Below are positions 12,603-24,521 of a stretch of DNA of 64,000 nt, piece after piece. Position 1 is the stretch's first letter, and each line of letters begins with the position of its first letter. The notes beneath the pieces were generated by a model. It worked only from the letters and a program-made list of their open reading frames with translations, made no database searches and was not told where the DNA came from. Position numbers and translations under genes: made by a program. Origin of the DNA: Byssothecium circinans. Its lineage: Eukaryota > Ascomycota > Dothideomycetes > Pleosporales > Massarinaceae. The stretch covers positions 162,800-226,799 of the forward strand of contig ML977014.1 in the NCBI GenBank assembly GCA_010015675.1. The letters are read 5' to 3'.

Positions 12603-14728
12603 ATGATGCACTCCCTTCAGGTCATTGGCAGCGTAGCTGCGCTTGCTGGTTACGGTGAGCATCCCTCAATCCGAAGCGGGCACTATTGACAGTTATTCAG
12701 CCCTTGCACAAGGTGAGGTCCAGTCCAAAGTTGTGTGCGATGCGGAGACAAAGATCTGTTATTCCTCGTACTCCGATGGAGAGTTTGGTATGAGCTTTGG
12801 CGTGGCCCTTCCGAAGACTGTCACGGACCCCTACGACGCGATCATCAAAATCACTGCCCCTGTGGCCAACAAATGGGCCGGATTCGCTTGGGGAGGTACC
12901 ATGGTGTGGAACCCTCTTACTGTGGCCTGGGCGAACGGTACCTCTGGAGTGGCTTCAGCCCGCTTCGCTTTGTATGTTATATCTTCTTATGTATTGTATC
13001 ACTCTAACACTGGCTAGCGGCACCGGATTGCCTCTAGGCTACGAAAGTGCTGAGCACTTCCTACTAAAGGGCACGAAGACCAACAGCACGCATTGGACTG
13101 TCAATGCCCTGTGCAAGGGCTGTACTGGCTGGCAATCCAATGAAGACGAACGATACGCCCTTAATGGGACTGGAACCACAACATTTGCATGGGCCTATGG
13201 CACCTCTGCTGTTGAGGACCCTGCTCGGAATGACTCTGCGTTCAACGCACATGTTGCCTACGGGAAATGGACTCATGATCTCAACGCCGCCCGCATCGAC
13301 AACTTTGATTCGTTGGTGAAAGCCAATCTGCTAACAGCTGCTCCTGTAGTTACCGGCGCCCCTGGTACCGCGCCTACCACCGTCGTCACGAGCGTCGTGC
13401 CGTCTTCTACTGCACCTGCGCTCAAAGCTGATATTCCAGCATCATGCTCTGGCGCCGGCAACCCTGTGTTCCAAGCCAAATTGGCGACTGGCTGGAAGGC
13501 TACCAAAATCCTAGGTGGACTCACCAGCCCTCGAAGCATTCAGTTCGACACTGCTGGCAACATGCTCGTAGTTCAATCCGGCAAGGGTATCACCTACCAC
13601 GTCATGGGCACTGATGGTTGTATCACCTCGTCCAAGACTCTTGTCTCGTTGAATAGCCTTAATCACGGTATCGCTCTCAGTCCCGACGGAAAGACGCTAT
13701 ATGCCAGTTCCATGACCCAAGCGTACTCATGGCCATACGATGCTGCCGCCGCAACTGTGGGAACCCGAGCCACTGTCATCACTGGAATGTTCAGTGGCGG
13801 CTCCCACTTGACCCGCACGCTCGCCATTCGCTCCGACCAGCCCAATCTCCTCGTCGTCTCCCATGGCTCTAACTCCAACATCGACGCCGCCTCCGCTAGT
13901 GCCTCTACAGGCCGTGCCATCATTAAGGTCTTTGATCTATCTAAGATCCCCAGCGGTGGGTACAACTATGTCTCCGGCGGCTACACCGCTGGTTACGGTC
14001 AGCGTAATGAGGTCGGCATGTGCTTCGACAATAACAACATGTGAGCCTCACCCTCATCCAAATCTTCAAGGTCGTCACTCTGACAAGATCATAGGCTATG
14101 GGGTGTAGAGAACAGTGGGGATGACTTCAAGCGCACCGTCAACGGCCAATCCACCGACATCCATCATAACAACCCAGGCGAGAAGGTCCACTACATGGGC
14201 GACATCACCAAGCCCAACGACAACTGGTATGGCTACCCAACCTGCTTCACCGTTTGGCAGCCCAGCGATTTCAAAGACAAGACCTTCAAGGTCGGCGATT
14301 GGTTCGTGCAAGCGCCAAACAGCAGCTTCAACGACGACACATGCACCCAAAAGGCCACCGCAGCCGCCGTTACCCTCTTCCCTCACTCGGCCCCCATCGA
14401 CTGCAAGTTCGACCCCGAGAACAACAACATGTTCATCTCGTTCCATGGCTCGTGGAACAGGCAGCCCACTACGGGATTCAAACTCGTCGCTGTGCCGTTC
14501 AAGAAGGGCGCTGATGGGGCTTATGCGCCAGTTGACCCCATCACGAGTAACACTGCGGCTCAGGACATTTTTTATAACCCGGATGTTACAAAGTGTGCGG
14601 GTAACGGGCCGTCGTTTAGCTCGGGGTGCTTCAGGCCCGCGGGATTGGCTTATGATAAGGCGGGTAGACTGTTCATGACTAGTGATACGTCGACGAACGG
14701 TGAGCTTTGGATCTTGGGAAAGTCATAG
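12603..14728 (+). CDS. Secreted AA8-AA12 haem/PQQ pyranose dehydrogenase-like protein
   Basis: Predicted extracellular oxidoreductase that joins a cellobiose-dehydrogenase-type cytochrome domain (AA8) to a PQQ-dependent sugar dehydrogenase domain (AA12), an architecture known from Coprinopsis pyranose dehydrogenase. Four exons: 12603-12654, 12713-12971, 13018-14040 and 14095-14728, giving 655 residues. The first 17-18 residues form a hydrophobic signal peptide. The AA8 domain spans about 20-205; aligned with Phanerochaete CDH, the haem ligands are Met81 (in WGGTM) and His182 (in FNAH). A Ser/Thr/Val linker at about 208-232 leads to the six-bladed AA12 domain with HGIALSPDGKTLY and FHGSWNRQP. 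No cellulose-binding module follows. It could pass electrons to lytic polysaccharide monooxygenases. The first acceptor (12712) was chosen by phase. Confidence 0.88.
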
Positions 14729-15288
14729 TTCGATGTAGCATCAGGAAGTGTATGTATGAGGGAGGAAAGAGGTCCTTGTATATAGGGCTAGATTATGCGG
14801 TGTATACAGTCTTTCGTTTTGTGGAGAGTTGCGTATAACAAGTACCTTCACTTCGATGTTTTATCTCTTCGTATGCTTATTTCACAGCTTGTGGCCCTCG
14901 CAAGAAGCCCTTGGACTGAGTGACCAGGCGCTCAGGTGCCCACATCGTGGCATTCCGCCTTGTGGGGATCGTGCCTTTTCAGAAAGGAGGTTTAATGAGT
15001 CGCTCCGCCCTCGAGCCTAACCCTTCCATATACATATCTTGTAAACAAGCAATGAATGGAGCTGTAGACGGTTTTGACTACAGAACACGTTGAAGGCTGT
15101 TTAAGGAGTATTCCTGAGAAGGTAGGATCAGCCATGGGCGTAGGATTAAGCACGTGATGGCGTGCACTTTCCTCTAATACCGCGTCTTCGTGCCTTCCTA
15201 GTCCAATACCTCGGGCCATTCGACCTCACCCCTCTTCACTTCCCCTCCATCCCACCACTCTCGCACACTCCAAGGCCACGACGGAGCT
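14729..15288. other. Intergenic region
   Basis: Holds the 3' flank of the AA8-AA12 gene and the promoter of the first cysteine-rich paralog. Just before the start at 15289 the plus strand becomes pyrimidine-rich (15185-15275), typical of a fungal 5' leader. No gene or repeat is seen. Confidence 0.5.
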
Positions 15289-17055
15289 ATGGCGGCCCCG
15301 TCCGCTTCCGCCACGTCCTCAGGTCTCAGTCCCGAGACCATTGCGCATCACCAGGTCTGCGGGCTGCATGCGGCAACGAAATGCGATGGAACGACATCTC
15401 GAGGCCGCTGCAATCTCCTAGCAACTACGTCTCCCGGAGATGGATACATGCCCGTTTGCCTACTTCACTTTCATACGACTCCATTCAACCTCCATAACAA
15501 AGCAGCTCGGTGCCAGGCGATTGAGAAATGCGGACAGCCGTGTCTGAGGCTAGCAAAAGAGCAGGAACCGTTTCATCTGTGTAGGGAGCATGAACACGGT
15601 ACAGAGACATTGCCTTGTTTTCTTATGAAGCTTCCGGTAGAGGTCAGACTTATGCTCTTCCGCCACGTCCTGCCCAAAAGCATATCATCCAGCATTTGGA
15701 TCAACGATCAAGTCCACAAGATCCCCGCTCTCCTCACCCTGAATCAGCAAATCAATCACGAAGTCAGCACGGTGCTGTACGATGAACTGCTATTCCACGT
15801 GGATGTCACGTCGCACGCCGTTACATTCGGGCGTCAGACATGGACGCATCACACAATCTTAGCAGCAAGTTCAATCGGACCTATCGACATCGTCCTTCCA
15901 GCAGCTCCTATACATCGGGATCGGGGACTGAAGGTCATTCTGAGATTTGATGCAAGGCAGATTTCATATGGCGCGGACGAATATGATTTATACTATGATA
16001 AATTCAAACACCTAGATTACTATGATATCAGCGGTGAAGACTTCCGCCTATTCGGTATCAGGGATTGTGTTGGGAAATTCGTCGAACTTTTCTGCAACGT
16101 TCGCAATTCGGATGCAAAGAACATGCCTCTTATGCATCTTCAAGTGGAGGCAGACTTTGAAGGGACCGAATTGGAGCCTGACGAGCTCGAAGCGACAATC
16201 GACATTGCCACGGGGCATCTGAAGCATCTCCGGCCCGTGAAGAAGGCGGTTATGGGTTCTGTCACAGGACTTGAAACATCAGGATTACCTTTTCTTCCAG
16301 CGGACAGTAAGATATTGCATGCCCATGGCTATGGGCACTTCAAACAGTATCAACACGAGTGGGAAAGCACCTTGCAAAGCTCTGAGCCAGCAACGCACTC
16401 TGGCTTTCCAGAAGGCTGGGAAGTAGAGCAAAAGAAGAGGCTTGAACTTGCAATGTCACAGTTCAAAAGGTTTGAGGCCTTTGTGGGCGTTCTCTTCCAT
16501 CATGACAATCGCAAAAGTCAGGCCTTTATGACCGGAAGAGAGAGCTGGACATCAACAGTCTTCAGAAACATCGACATCCCACTACATATGGCCAGAGTTG
16601 CCTTCGAAAATCTCGACTCACAAGCCCTCAGAAAGATTCAAGATGTCATGAAAACGAGATGGATCAATTACCAACGAAGACTTCAGCAAGATTCCAGCGA
16701 GGTGGCCAATGCAGTCAACGACATGTGGAACGGCTCGAATGGTGAAAGTGAAATCTACTCACCCAGATGCCTATACCTAGATTCTTTCGACTTTACTATG
16801 AAGACAGCTCTTACGACTGGAGGTTTTGATGACTATTGGTCTGATTTGGAGTTGGTGGATCACATGCCAAAATGTAATGATCCTTTCGTTGAAGTGTTTG
16901 AGGACAAAGAACCGCTATACATAAGGGAAGATGGGGAAGTCTGGGTTCGAATGAAGACTCCTTCTATGGTCAGTTCCAGAAGATTAAGGGGAGTGTCTCG
17001 TACTGACAGCTTTTAGGTCTATACACACAATGAGTATGGACAGTGGCGCTGGTAA
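15289..17055 (+). CDS. Cys-rich N-terminus, F-box-like protein (tandem paralog A)
   Basis: Protein of unknown function, 572 residues. It is essentially one exon (15289-16968) plus a short last exon (17017-17055) after a 48-base intron with a clear TACTGAC branch site; without that splice the frame would end in unrelated sequence. The N-terminal 115 residues hold a Cys/His array (VCGLH, KCDG, VCLLH, ARCQAIEKCGQPC, HLCREHEHG) that could bind zinc. An F-box-like helix MKLPVEVRLMLFRHVLP follows, then a long region with a conserved helix near DVMKTRWINYQRRLQ. The downstream gene (17657-19753) is a diverged copy with the same order of elements. An adaptor role is possible, but I do not recognise the family by name. 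Confidence 0.82.
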
Positions 17056-17656
17056 ACCTCTAAACTGCGTTTTTTCAACAGGCGAGGTCGTCTACTCAGC
17101 AAATATCAGATTTCACGGCTTCAGGACGAAGGCTAATAGCAGTTGCTCATGAGGGTGTCTTTAAGTTACTTCCAAACACTACTGTGTAACTTGAAGGCTT
17201 AGTTGATTGTTATCTGGGACTCCCAGCCCAAAGTCGATGAATTCATCCACATATTAGCATTTAGTAGCCTTTCCATACATTATGCGCACAATATACTTTA
17301 CGAGTCGTCAAGCTGCGTGTGATCAAATCATACGGCCAAGTAGCTCCCTCCTTTGTTAAAAACCTTCGACGATTTGGCGCAACGGTCTTGATGTTGCATA
17401 TATATTGTAATTGCGTACCAGAATTCCTTCTCTTCAAAGTTCCTTCACTGGACTCCTTTAGCATCGCTGCTATCCTTATCTGAGGGGCTGAGGCCCCGGG
17501 GAAAGACCACGCACATGACAACGCGCTTCCGCTTATTAAAAGGCACTAGCGCGTCGCTATTACTTCTAGCAGCTCTCATCTTCACTCTGCCCCGCCTTCA
17601 CGACAAGTCAACCTGCCCAAAATTAACTTCCTACCTTCACAACCTTGACACTGACC
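17056..17656. other. Spacer between the tandem paralogs
   Basis: About 600 bases with the 3' flank of paralog A and the promoter of paralog B. No open frame here shows a domain. Pyrimidine-rich sequence precedes the ATG at 17657. Confidence 0.5.
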
Positions 17657-19753
17657 ATGGCAAACCCATTAGCAGATATAAAGCTCAGCTCGACGGCTAT
17701 TGCGCACCGGAAAACTTGCCCTCTCCACAAAGACGGCTCTTTGCGATGCCACGCTATGACACGGTACAAACTCAAGTGTAGCCGCGGGGCAACGACCTTC
17801 AGTTCTGGATACCTACCGTGAGTGACCTATCACCAAAAGCATAAGTTGAGATTTTGGAAGCGTTGTCAGACCTTTGAAATGACTGTGCTGACTTGACGTT
17901 TTCGCACACAGGACTTGCACACAGCATGCTAGCCAAAAGATTCGAGCCGGTAGGTGTGAGGCTATCGAGACTTGCGGACAACGATGCGGATGTATCACGC
18001 TCTACGACCCTCCGTTCCATCTTTGCCCCAAGCACCAGGAGGGCACAGATACGCTCCCGTGCTACCTGCTAAAGATACCGACCGAGCTCCGGTTTATGAT
18101 TTATCGTTACCTTTTCCCAGAGTGAGCATATGCTTCTACGACCTTGAACTATTCAATTCAATGAAACCCGCGCTAGCACTCCTCTGTGTGAGCTTTGCTA
18201 ACAGTATACCTCAAATTAGGCGTATCCCATCCCTGAGGTCGTACTGGCTCCCTTGGAAGGAAGTTGGTTTTTTCACGTCCATCCTCAAAATCAATCGGCA
18301 AATTAGCGAAGAAGCCTTCAGCGTGCTCTATAACCAGGTCCCGTTCCAGATCACTATTGGTCCCCGTGGGGTTGATTTTTGCGACAACACATGGTATTGT
18401 GACCCTCCCACGGTCAAAACCTTGTGGCATTTCGAGCACAAGATGGACAAGATATTTCCATCTTTAGCGGTTCAACGAGCTCAGAACTTTGACGTGGATA
18501 TTTGTAAGTAAATGATTTGCCCACACAAAATGCGCCTAGGATGACACTAACTTTGTACCCTATTTAGGTATCGACTTCGACGGAGGGCATTGGCGTGAGT
18601 CCCCAATTGGTATTGGCGGATCTGGTGGCTCTCAGAGTATCTCCTTTGAAGATTATTGGCTTTACCAAGCTCGCAACACTATCGAGAAGTTTGTCGAGCT
18701 GCTACGTCAAACCGACAAGCGAGACGACGGTAACATAATGCTAATTCAGCGCCTGCGGCTCACTCCGAAGTTTGATGTGGCATTCAAGGACAGTGGATTG
18801 GAAGAGATGTTGGCCATAGTCACTCTTCTCGCAGATCCGTTTACAGCCCTGAGCCGAGTACACCATCCGGAGCTTCTTCCAGCCATGGCCCGTGGCGCAA
18901 ATGGGCTAGAGCCGATGCTTGAGCTTCGCGGAGAGAAGAATGACCCCAATGTCGACACTTATAAGAAGAAGTTCCTGGAATACCAAGCACACTGGTACGT
19001 ATATCCATTGACAAGAGCCTGCATACGCTTCCGCATCTTTTGAGATTGGAGTCATTCCCAACCTTTACAGCCTCTGACTATCTTCAGGCAACTTCTCTTG
19101 GCACAAGAGCAGGGTATGCCACCACAGGGGAATGCTTTGATACTTTCCAGCAAAACCGCACAGGCGAAAGCACTCTTATCTAAGATCGAGGAGTTCCTCT
19201 TAGCCACCTACAAGCTCGATTTACCTGCGCTCCATCATCACAATTACGCTGCAGATGATACCTTCGTAGGACTCGGGCGTGTGATGCATTGCGCCCGCGT
19301 TGCCTATGAGAACCGGAGCATTAGCCATCTAACGAAAGTACGAGACGTTATCACTGACAGATGGATAGCATACCAGCGAATGAAGCAACAAGAACACGCA
19401 CGTATTGCGGACGCGGTCCTCGACATGTACCCCAAGGAAAATGCTACATTGTTGCAGACTCAGAATGCCGAGGCGTTTGTTTTCCCAGGAAAGAAGACGG
19501 ATACTGTGCTGAACGCCAGCTGGGACGAGTTAGGCGTCAAACGATACAACAGGATTCCCAGGGGTGATGGCTGGACGGCGACAGAAGACTGGACGCATCG
19601 ATACTATCAGAAGGAGAATATTTTGACGATTCGTCTGAAGACGCCAGCTTTGGTACGTATTATCTGTTCATGCCCGCAAGATATTTGTCAGAGAATATGC
19701 CAACTAACCCTCGGCAGATTCAAAAGCTCAGGAAATCTGAACCGTGGGTTTAG
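17657..19753 (+). CDS. Cys-rich N-terminus, F-box-like protein (tandem paralog B)
   Basis: Paralog of the preceding gene, rebuilt from six exons: 17657-17817, 17912-18121, 18220-18503, 18568-18994, 19088-19652 and 19718-19753, which close in frame to 560 residues (paralog A has 572). The shared order is IAHRKTCPLH, GRCEAIETCGQRC, FHLCPKHQEGTDTLPCYLLK, the F-box-like IPTELRFMIYRYLFPE, then DVITDRWIAYQRMKQQ and RLKTPAL directly before the last intron. That last intron sits at the same place in both copies, while the other four introns exist only here. The two copies are diverged (clearly similar, not near-identical), so the duplication is old. Function is unknown; protein-protein adaptor is a guess from the F-box-like segment. 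Confidence 0.8.
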
Positions 19754-20155
19754 AATCTGGTCACCAGGTTAGCAGCGCTGGGGAACCTTGGTCGAACTAT
19801 GTGGATGATTTGGTTGGGGTTTCATGTTCGGATTTCGGCACACATAGGGTGACAAGAGACTTGTATAGCTTTGCTATACTTGAAGGAGACTTTCGGCACT
19901 CCCCTCGGCCTAGAGGCTTGTGCGTTGCTGCACGCTACCACTCTGTCTAAATAGACACGTTCACAGGCTCACATCTATAACCCAGGCCTAACCAGCCATC
20001 GACATCACTGTTGAAAGGTGAAGCAGATTAACTTTGAGCTAATAGCACTCGAGCGAAACTCCTCTACAATGAAACCGCAAATAAAAACCCCAAACCCCAA
20101 AACCCTCCCCATCCAGTACCCACTTCCCATTTCCTCCCCATCCCGCCCCACACCC
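19754..20155. other. Intergenic region between convergent genes
   Basis: About 400 bases between the ends of paralog B (plus) and the P450 (minus). Contains 3' flanks only; no gene or repeat recognised. Confidence 0.5.
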
Positions 20156-21979
20156 TCAGACCTTCCGCCTCCTCATCCCAACCTCCAACCCCAACGGCTT
20201 CCTCAAAAAGCCCTCCCTCGTCTGCATCTCACCCTGCCTGAGCTCAAACTCATAGCGTCGAAAAACCGTGCTCACAATCAACGCCAATTCCATCTCAGCA
20301 ACGTTTCTCCCGACGCAAGCGCGCGGACCGTAGCTGAAGGGGATAAAAGCGGCTTTCTGCTGCTCGGTTACCGTGGCCCAGCGCTCGGGGCGGAAGAGTG
20401 AGGCGTCGGGGCCCCAGATGCCGGGGGAGTGGTGGATTGCTGTTGGGAGGGGTTAGTTCAGTGGGGATTTGAGGGGAGCGGCGAAAGGATGGTCTAAGGG
20501 GAAGGAGAAAGGGAGGAAGGAAGGGGGAAAAGAGACGTACTATACGCGGGAACGGAGAGAACAACACCCTGTGGGAAATGATGACTTGATCCATCCTTCA
20601 AATTCAACGTAACCCCGGGCCCTGGCGGAATAACCCTCGGCAGCCCTAGACTAGACGTACTATGAATGCGCATAGTCTCTTTGATCACGGCATCGAGGTA
20701 CGGCAAGTCCTTTACTTGCGCGTTTTGGGGCACTGCATCGATATCCGGCAGTGCATCATCTAGTTCCTTTTGCAGTTTCCGCACCACTTCGGGGTTCCTG
20801 AGGCAGTGGTAGAGGATGGCGCAGGAGGTGTTGGACGTAGTGTCTGAGCCGGCGATGAGTTGGGTTAAGGCTTCGGCCGTGAGTTCTTCGCGCCCGAGTT
20901 TCGCGCCGTTTTCGTCGCGGCCTTCCATGAGGCGTGCTAGGAGATCGACGCGGTCGCTGGAGGGGGCGTTGAGGCGCGTGTCGACGCGGGCGATGGCTAT
21001 ACCGGCGAGGTTTTGCACGGCGGCTATGCCTTTCGAGAAGAAAGGGTCCGGGAGGTATTGCGCATAGGGTTTTAATTGGGGCAGGCAGCCTAGGGTTCTG
21101 GGCCATGTTAGAAAATGGTTAGATGAAAGAAGGAATGTAGAGGAGAAGGGTGATCGGGGATTGAGAAGAGTGGAATCAAAGACATACCCAGAGACCTCAC
21201 CCCTTCTATTCAACACTTCAATAGCCGGTGCGAAAGTTGGTTCACTATCCGGTGTCTTCCTCACTTCTGCTACATCTCTTGCCTTCTCCAGCATACCGAA
21301 CGGTGCTCCAAACGCCAAATCTCCAATGACATCAAAGGCAAGATAGTTGAACCAGTGCAGTGCGTCCATGTGGTAGTATCCATTTTTGCTGTCATTAGAA
21401 GAGGCAGCTGAAGCAGCTCGCTCGTCCCACTGTTTCTGCAGTAACTCGAGATTGTGGTGGATGTACTGCTCGAACTGGCCAACTGACTTGGCGGAGAAAG
21501 TGTGAGCCACGGTTTTGCGTTTTCGCGTATGTTCAGCGCGGTCGCGGGTGTTGAAGAGACCGCGTCGGATTGAGACGAAAGCATCGTAGTACTCGCTGTT
21601 TCCACGTCAGCCCAGTTCAGACTTCTTTACTTCCTCCTCTATTCTGCTAAACCGTTCTCCTCGTGGGTGCTATAATTACGTACCTCTTCAAGAACCCATT
21701 CCCGTGCCCATAAATCACCGGAATAGCACTGTCATCCGCAACACTAACATGATTCGGTTGGATCCTGACTAGAGTGCCATACTTCTTATGCGCTTCATCG
21801 ACAGCAAGGAACCTCTTGCCTCGTCGGCATTGGTACAAGAGCCAGAGGTTTGTAAAGGCGGCCGGGAAGGGTGCAGGAATGCGGCGAATAGACCAGTTGC
21901 GGAGGTAGGGGAGAATGTAATAGAAGATAGGCAGGAGGAGGAGCGTGTATGGTGTTAAGAGGAACGTGGTTAGAAACAT
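20156..21979 (-). CDS. bphA: CYP53-type cytochrome P450, benzoate 4-monooxygenase
   Basis: Predicted ER-anchored P450 that para-hydroxylates benzoate to 4-hydroxybenzoate, the entry to the beta-ketoadipate pathway and a detoxification route for plant phenolics. Four exons: 21979-21684, 21595-21188, 21097-20541 and 20439-20156 (introns of 88-101 bases, longer than elsewhere here), giving 514 residues, normal for the family. Visible features are the N-terminal membrane anchor (residues about 3-26), the CYP53 signature RRGLFNTRDRAEHTRKRK, the I-helix AGSDTTSNTS, the ExxR motif ETMR, and the haem loop FSYGPRACVGRN with its cysteine ligand. The sequence matches the benzoate hydroxylases of Aspergillus closely, so I am confident in the substrate class, but it has not been tested here. 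Confidence 0.93.
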
Positions 21980-22929
21980 GGCGATGTTTCTGAGGTTGGA
22001 GAGAAGCTCAGGATAGATGAGAGGAGGGTGTGAGGTAAGGGTTGGGGAAAGCCTTGAGGAGCAAGGCCAATGTAGGAAAAGTATTAAAGCTTGAGCTTAA
22101 GCTCACGGTTTCGTTTAGCTCTGTTCAGCTCCTAGAACTGGTCCGGTTCTCTTTATACTTTTCACCCAGACCCTCGTGAATTCTTTAATCACGGACCGTC
22201 AAGACCCAGAGCGACATCCCGCAGGCGCACGCGACGTCAGATCTATTCAGAGCTGTGTCCAAGATAGCTTCAACCAATGGCATCCACCGCGATGCAGCTT
22301 AACGAAGCCGAAATCGAGGTCCGGACACTTAAGCGCGGGGTCGTGCTGTCCGAGTTTCCCCCGCACACTGGCGGCTGTGGTTGCAAGGTGCTCGGCTTTC
22401 CGAGTCGCATCGGAACGTTGCTGTATAATTATACCTTCACTGAGTGTGATTTGCGTTGAAGATTCATCCGCAGGCTTCCAATAAGTAGCGGGTAGGGTGT
22501 GGAGTCTAGTGGAGTGAAGTGGGTATTCGAGCAAAGTCAGCGTGTATCGGACATGCGCTCGGGAAATGGCATTGCAAGAGCTAGGAGGCAAAGCAACAGA
22601 TGAATTATGGACACTTGCATCGGAAAAGAAAAGTTTGATAAAAGTGATTTTGTACACTACAATGCCCGACCCGTGGCCATCCTCCATCCTATCGGCGATG
22701 CGCCAGGTGAGGAGGCAAAACATATTACTTTTGGTTCCTACAAACGCCGAAGCCGATGTAAAGGGAAACATGCTATGGTATCATGTACTCGTACGCATCT
22801 GGAGCCAACAAGGACCGCCAGGTAACATGACATGCAGCTCATACATGACCCATAACTTACCATACCAGATCAAAGATCATGGAAGCAGATATACAAGACG
22901 GATCACAAGGGTGTGCGCCCGGGAGACAT
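21980..22929. other. Intergenic region upstream of the P450
   Basis: About 950 bases containing the P450 promoter and the 3' flank of the nucleolin gene. Overlapping short frames on both strands (22176-22825) have no recognisable motif. No RNA gene recognised. Confidence 0.5.
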
Positions 22930-24521
22930 CTAGAAAGCCATCTTCTTGCCCTGGAAGTCTCCAAAGCCGCCACGGTTGGTGGTGGAGCCACGGGAGCCGC
23001 CACGACCTCCACGACCGCCACGGTCACTGAAGCCTCCACGACCTCCACGACCACCGCCACGGCCGCCGCGATCACCGAAGCCACCGCGACCTCCACGACC
23101 TCCGCCGCGACCCCCGCCGAAGCCACCACGTCCACCGGCACCGCCGCTGTTGTCACGAGGCGTAGCATAGTCGACACGAATGGGGCGGCCATCGACTTCG
23201 TAGCCGTTGAGAGCCTCAAGCGCAGCCTTGGCCTCATCAACAGTGCCGTAGTCTACGTAGCCAAAGCCCTTGGGAGCGCCAGTCTCGCGATCGGTGGGAA
23301 GAGAGACACGGGAGATCTCGCCGTAAGCACTGAAGGCCTCGTGGATAGACTCGTTGGAGCTGTCAAAGGACAAGTTACCGATGAACAAGGTGTTGCTAGG
23401 GACGCTGGGCTTGTCGCCGAATCGGGCAGCACGGTTGTTCGACTTGTCCTTGGGATTGGCATTGTTCTGACGCGGAGTGGAGAAGTCAACGTTGAGAGGA
23501 CGACCATCGAGATCCTTGTCGTGCATTTCCGCCTTCGCTTTGGCGGCTGCCTCGGAGGTAGCGAACTCAACATAACCAAAGCTGTCAAAGTTAGCAAGAA
23601 CGACAAGGCATGGAAGCTACGGGGATTGACTTACCCCTTGGGACGCTGAGTCTCGCGGTCAGTGATGATACGGCAGCCGGTGATCTCACCAAAGCCATCG
23701 AACTCGCGGGCGAGCCAGTCCTCATCAACGTTCCAGCTCAGGTTGCCAACGAAGAGATTCTTGATACCCTCATCCGCGACTTCTGTCTTGGCCTTCTTGA
23801 TGACAGGCTCGGCCTCCTCCTCAGCCTTGCGCTTCTTAGTGGGGGCATCCTCTTCGTCATCGCTGGAAGATGAGTTGGAAGACGAGTCGGACGCGTCAGA
23901 GTCGCTCTCGGAGTCAGAGTCAGAGGAAGCCTGGGCATGTTAGCATGTTGGAGGAGGAAGAGTGGGAGCGACACGTACATCAGCCTTCTCGGCCTCTTTA
24001 GCCTTGGCCGGAGCAGCCTCCTCGTCAGACTCAGAGTCGCTGTCACTGCTGTCGGAGTCGGACTCGTCCTTTGCGACAGGCTTTGCGGTACCATTGGCCT
24101 TCGCAGCGCTGGGCTTGGGAGCGTTGTCCGCCTCGCTGGAGCTGGAGCTGCTGTCACTCTCCTCATCAGAGCTATCCGAAGAGTCCGAGGAGTCGGCAGC
24201 TGCCTTCACGGGAGCAGCCTTAGCAGTACCCTTGGTCTTGGCCGGAGTCTTGGTGTCAACCTCCTCATCGCTGCTGTCGGTTGAGCTGTCGCTGTCGGCT
24301 TCGCTCTCACTCTCGCTGGAGCTCGACTCAGGCTCGGGGGTAGGTTCCTTCTTGGATTTCTTAGACTTCTTATCGACTTTGGCGGCAGCCGACTTCGCGA
24401 TCTCCTTGCTCTTAGCTTTGGGAGTCTGAGCCGGCTTAGTGACACGACCCTCCTTGACGGCAGGAACTGCCTTCTTGGAGTCCTTCTTGGAAGGTTTGGT
24501 GGCGCCCTTTGACTTCGACAT
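22930..24521 (-). CDS. Nucleolin-like RNA-binding protein (Nsr1/Gar2 type)
   Basis: Predicted nucleolar protein for pre-rRNA processing and small-subunit assembly. Three exons: 24521-23979, 23930-23635 and 23581-22930 (introns 48 and 53 bases), 496 residues. The order is the classic nucleolin layout: a Lys-rich N-terminus, long acidic serine blocks of the casein-kinase-2 type (about residues 65-215), RRM1 (about 237-315, with NLFVGNLSWNV and KGFGYVEF), RRM2 (about 340-415, with TLFIGNLSFDS and KGFGYVDY), then a glycine-arginine-rich tail (about 420-485) of repeated RGGRGGF units, a substrate type for arginine methylation. It ends FQGKKMAF. It is divergent from ALG6 across about 750 bases. Confidence 0.93.

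Noticed and set aside
14115..14678. Plus-strand 187-codon frame overlapping the AA8-AA12 gene
   Set aside because: Out-of-frame shadow; the other frame carries the conserved AA12 sequence.
22879..23649. Plus-strand Thr/Ala-rich frame opposite the nucleolin gene
   Set aside because: Antisense of the glycine-arginine-rich tail and RRM2; no domain of its own.
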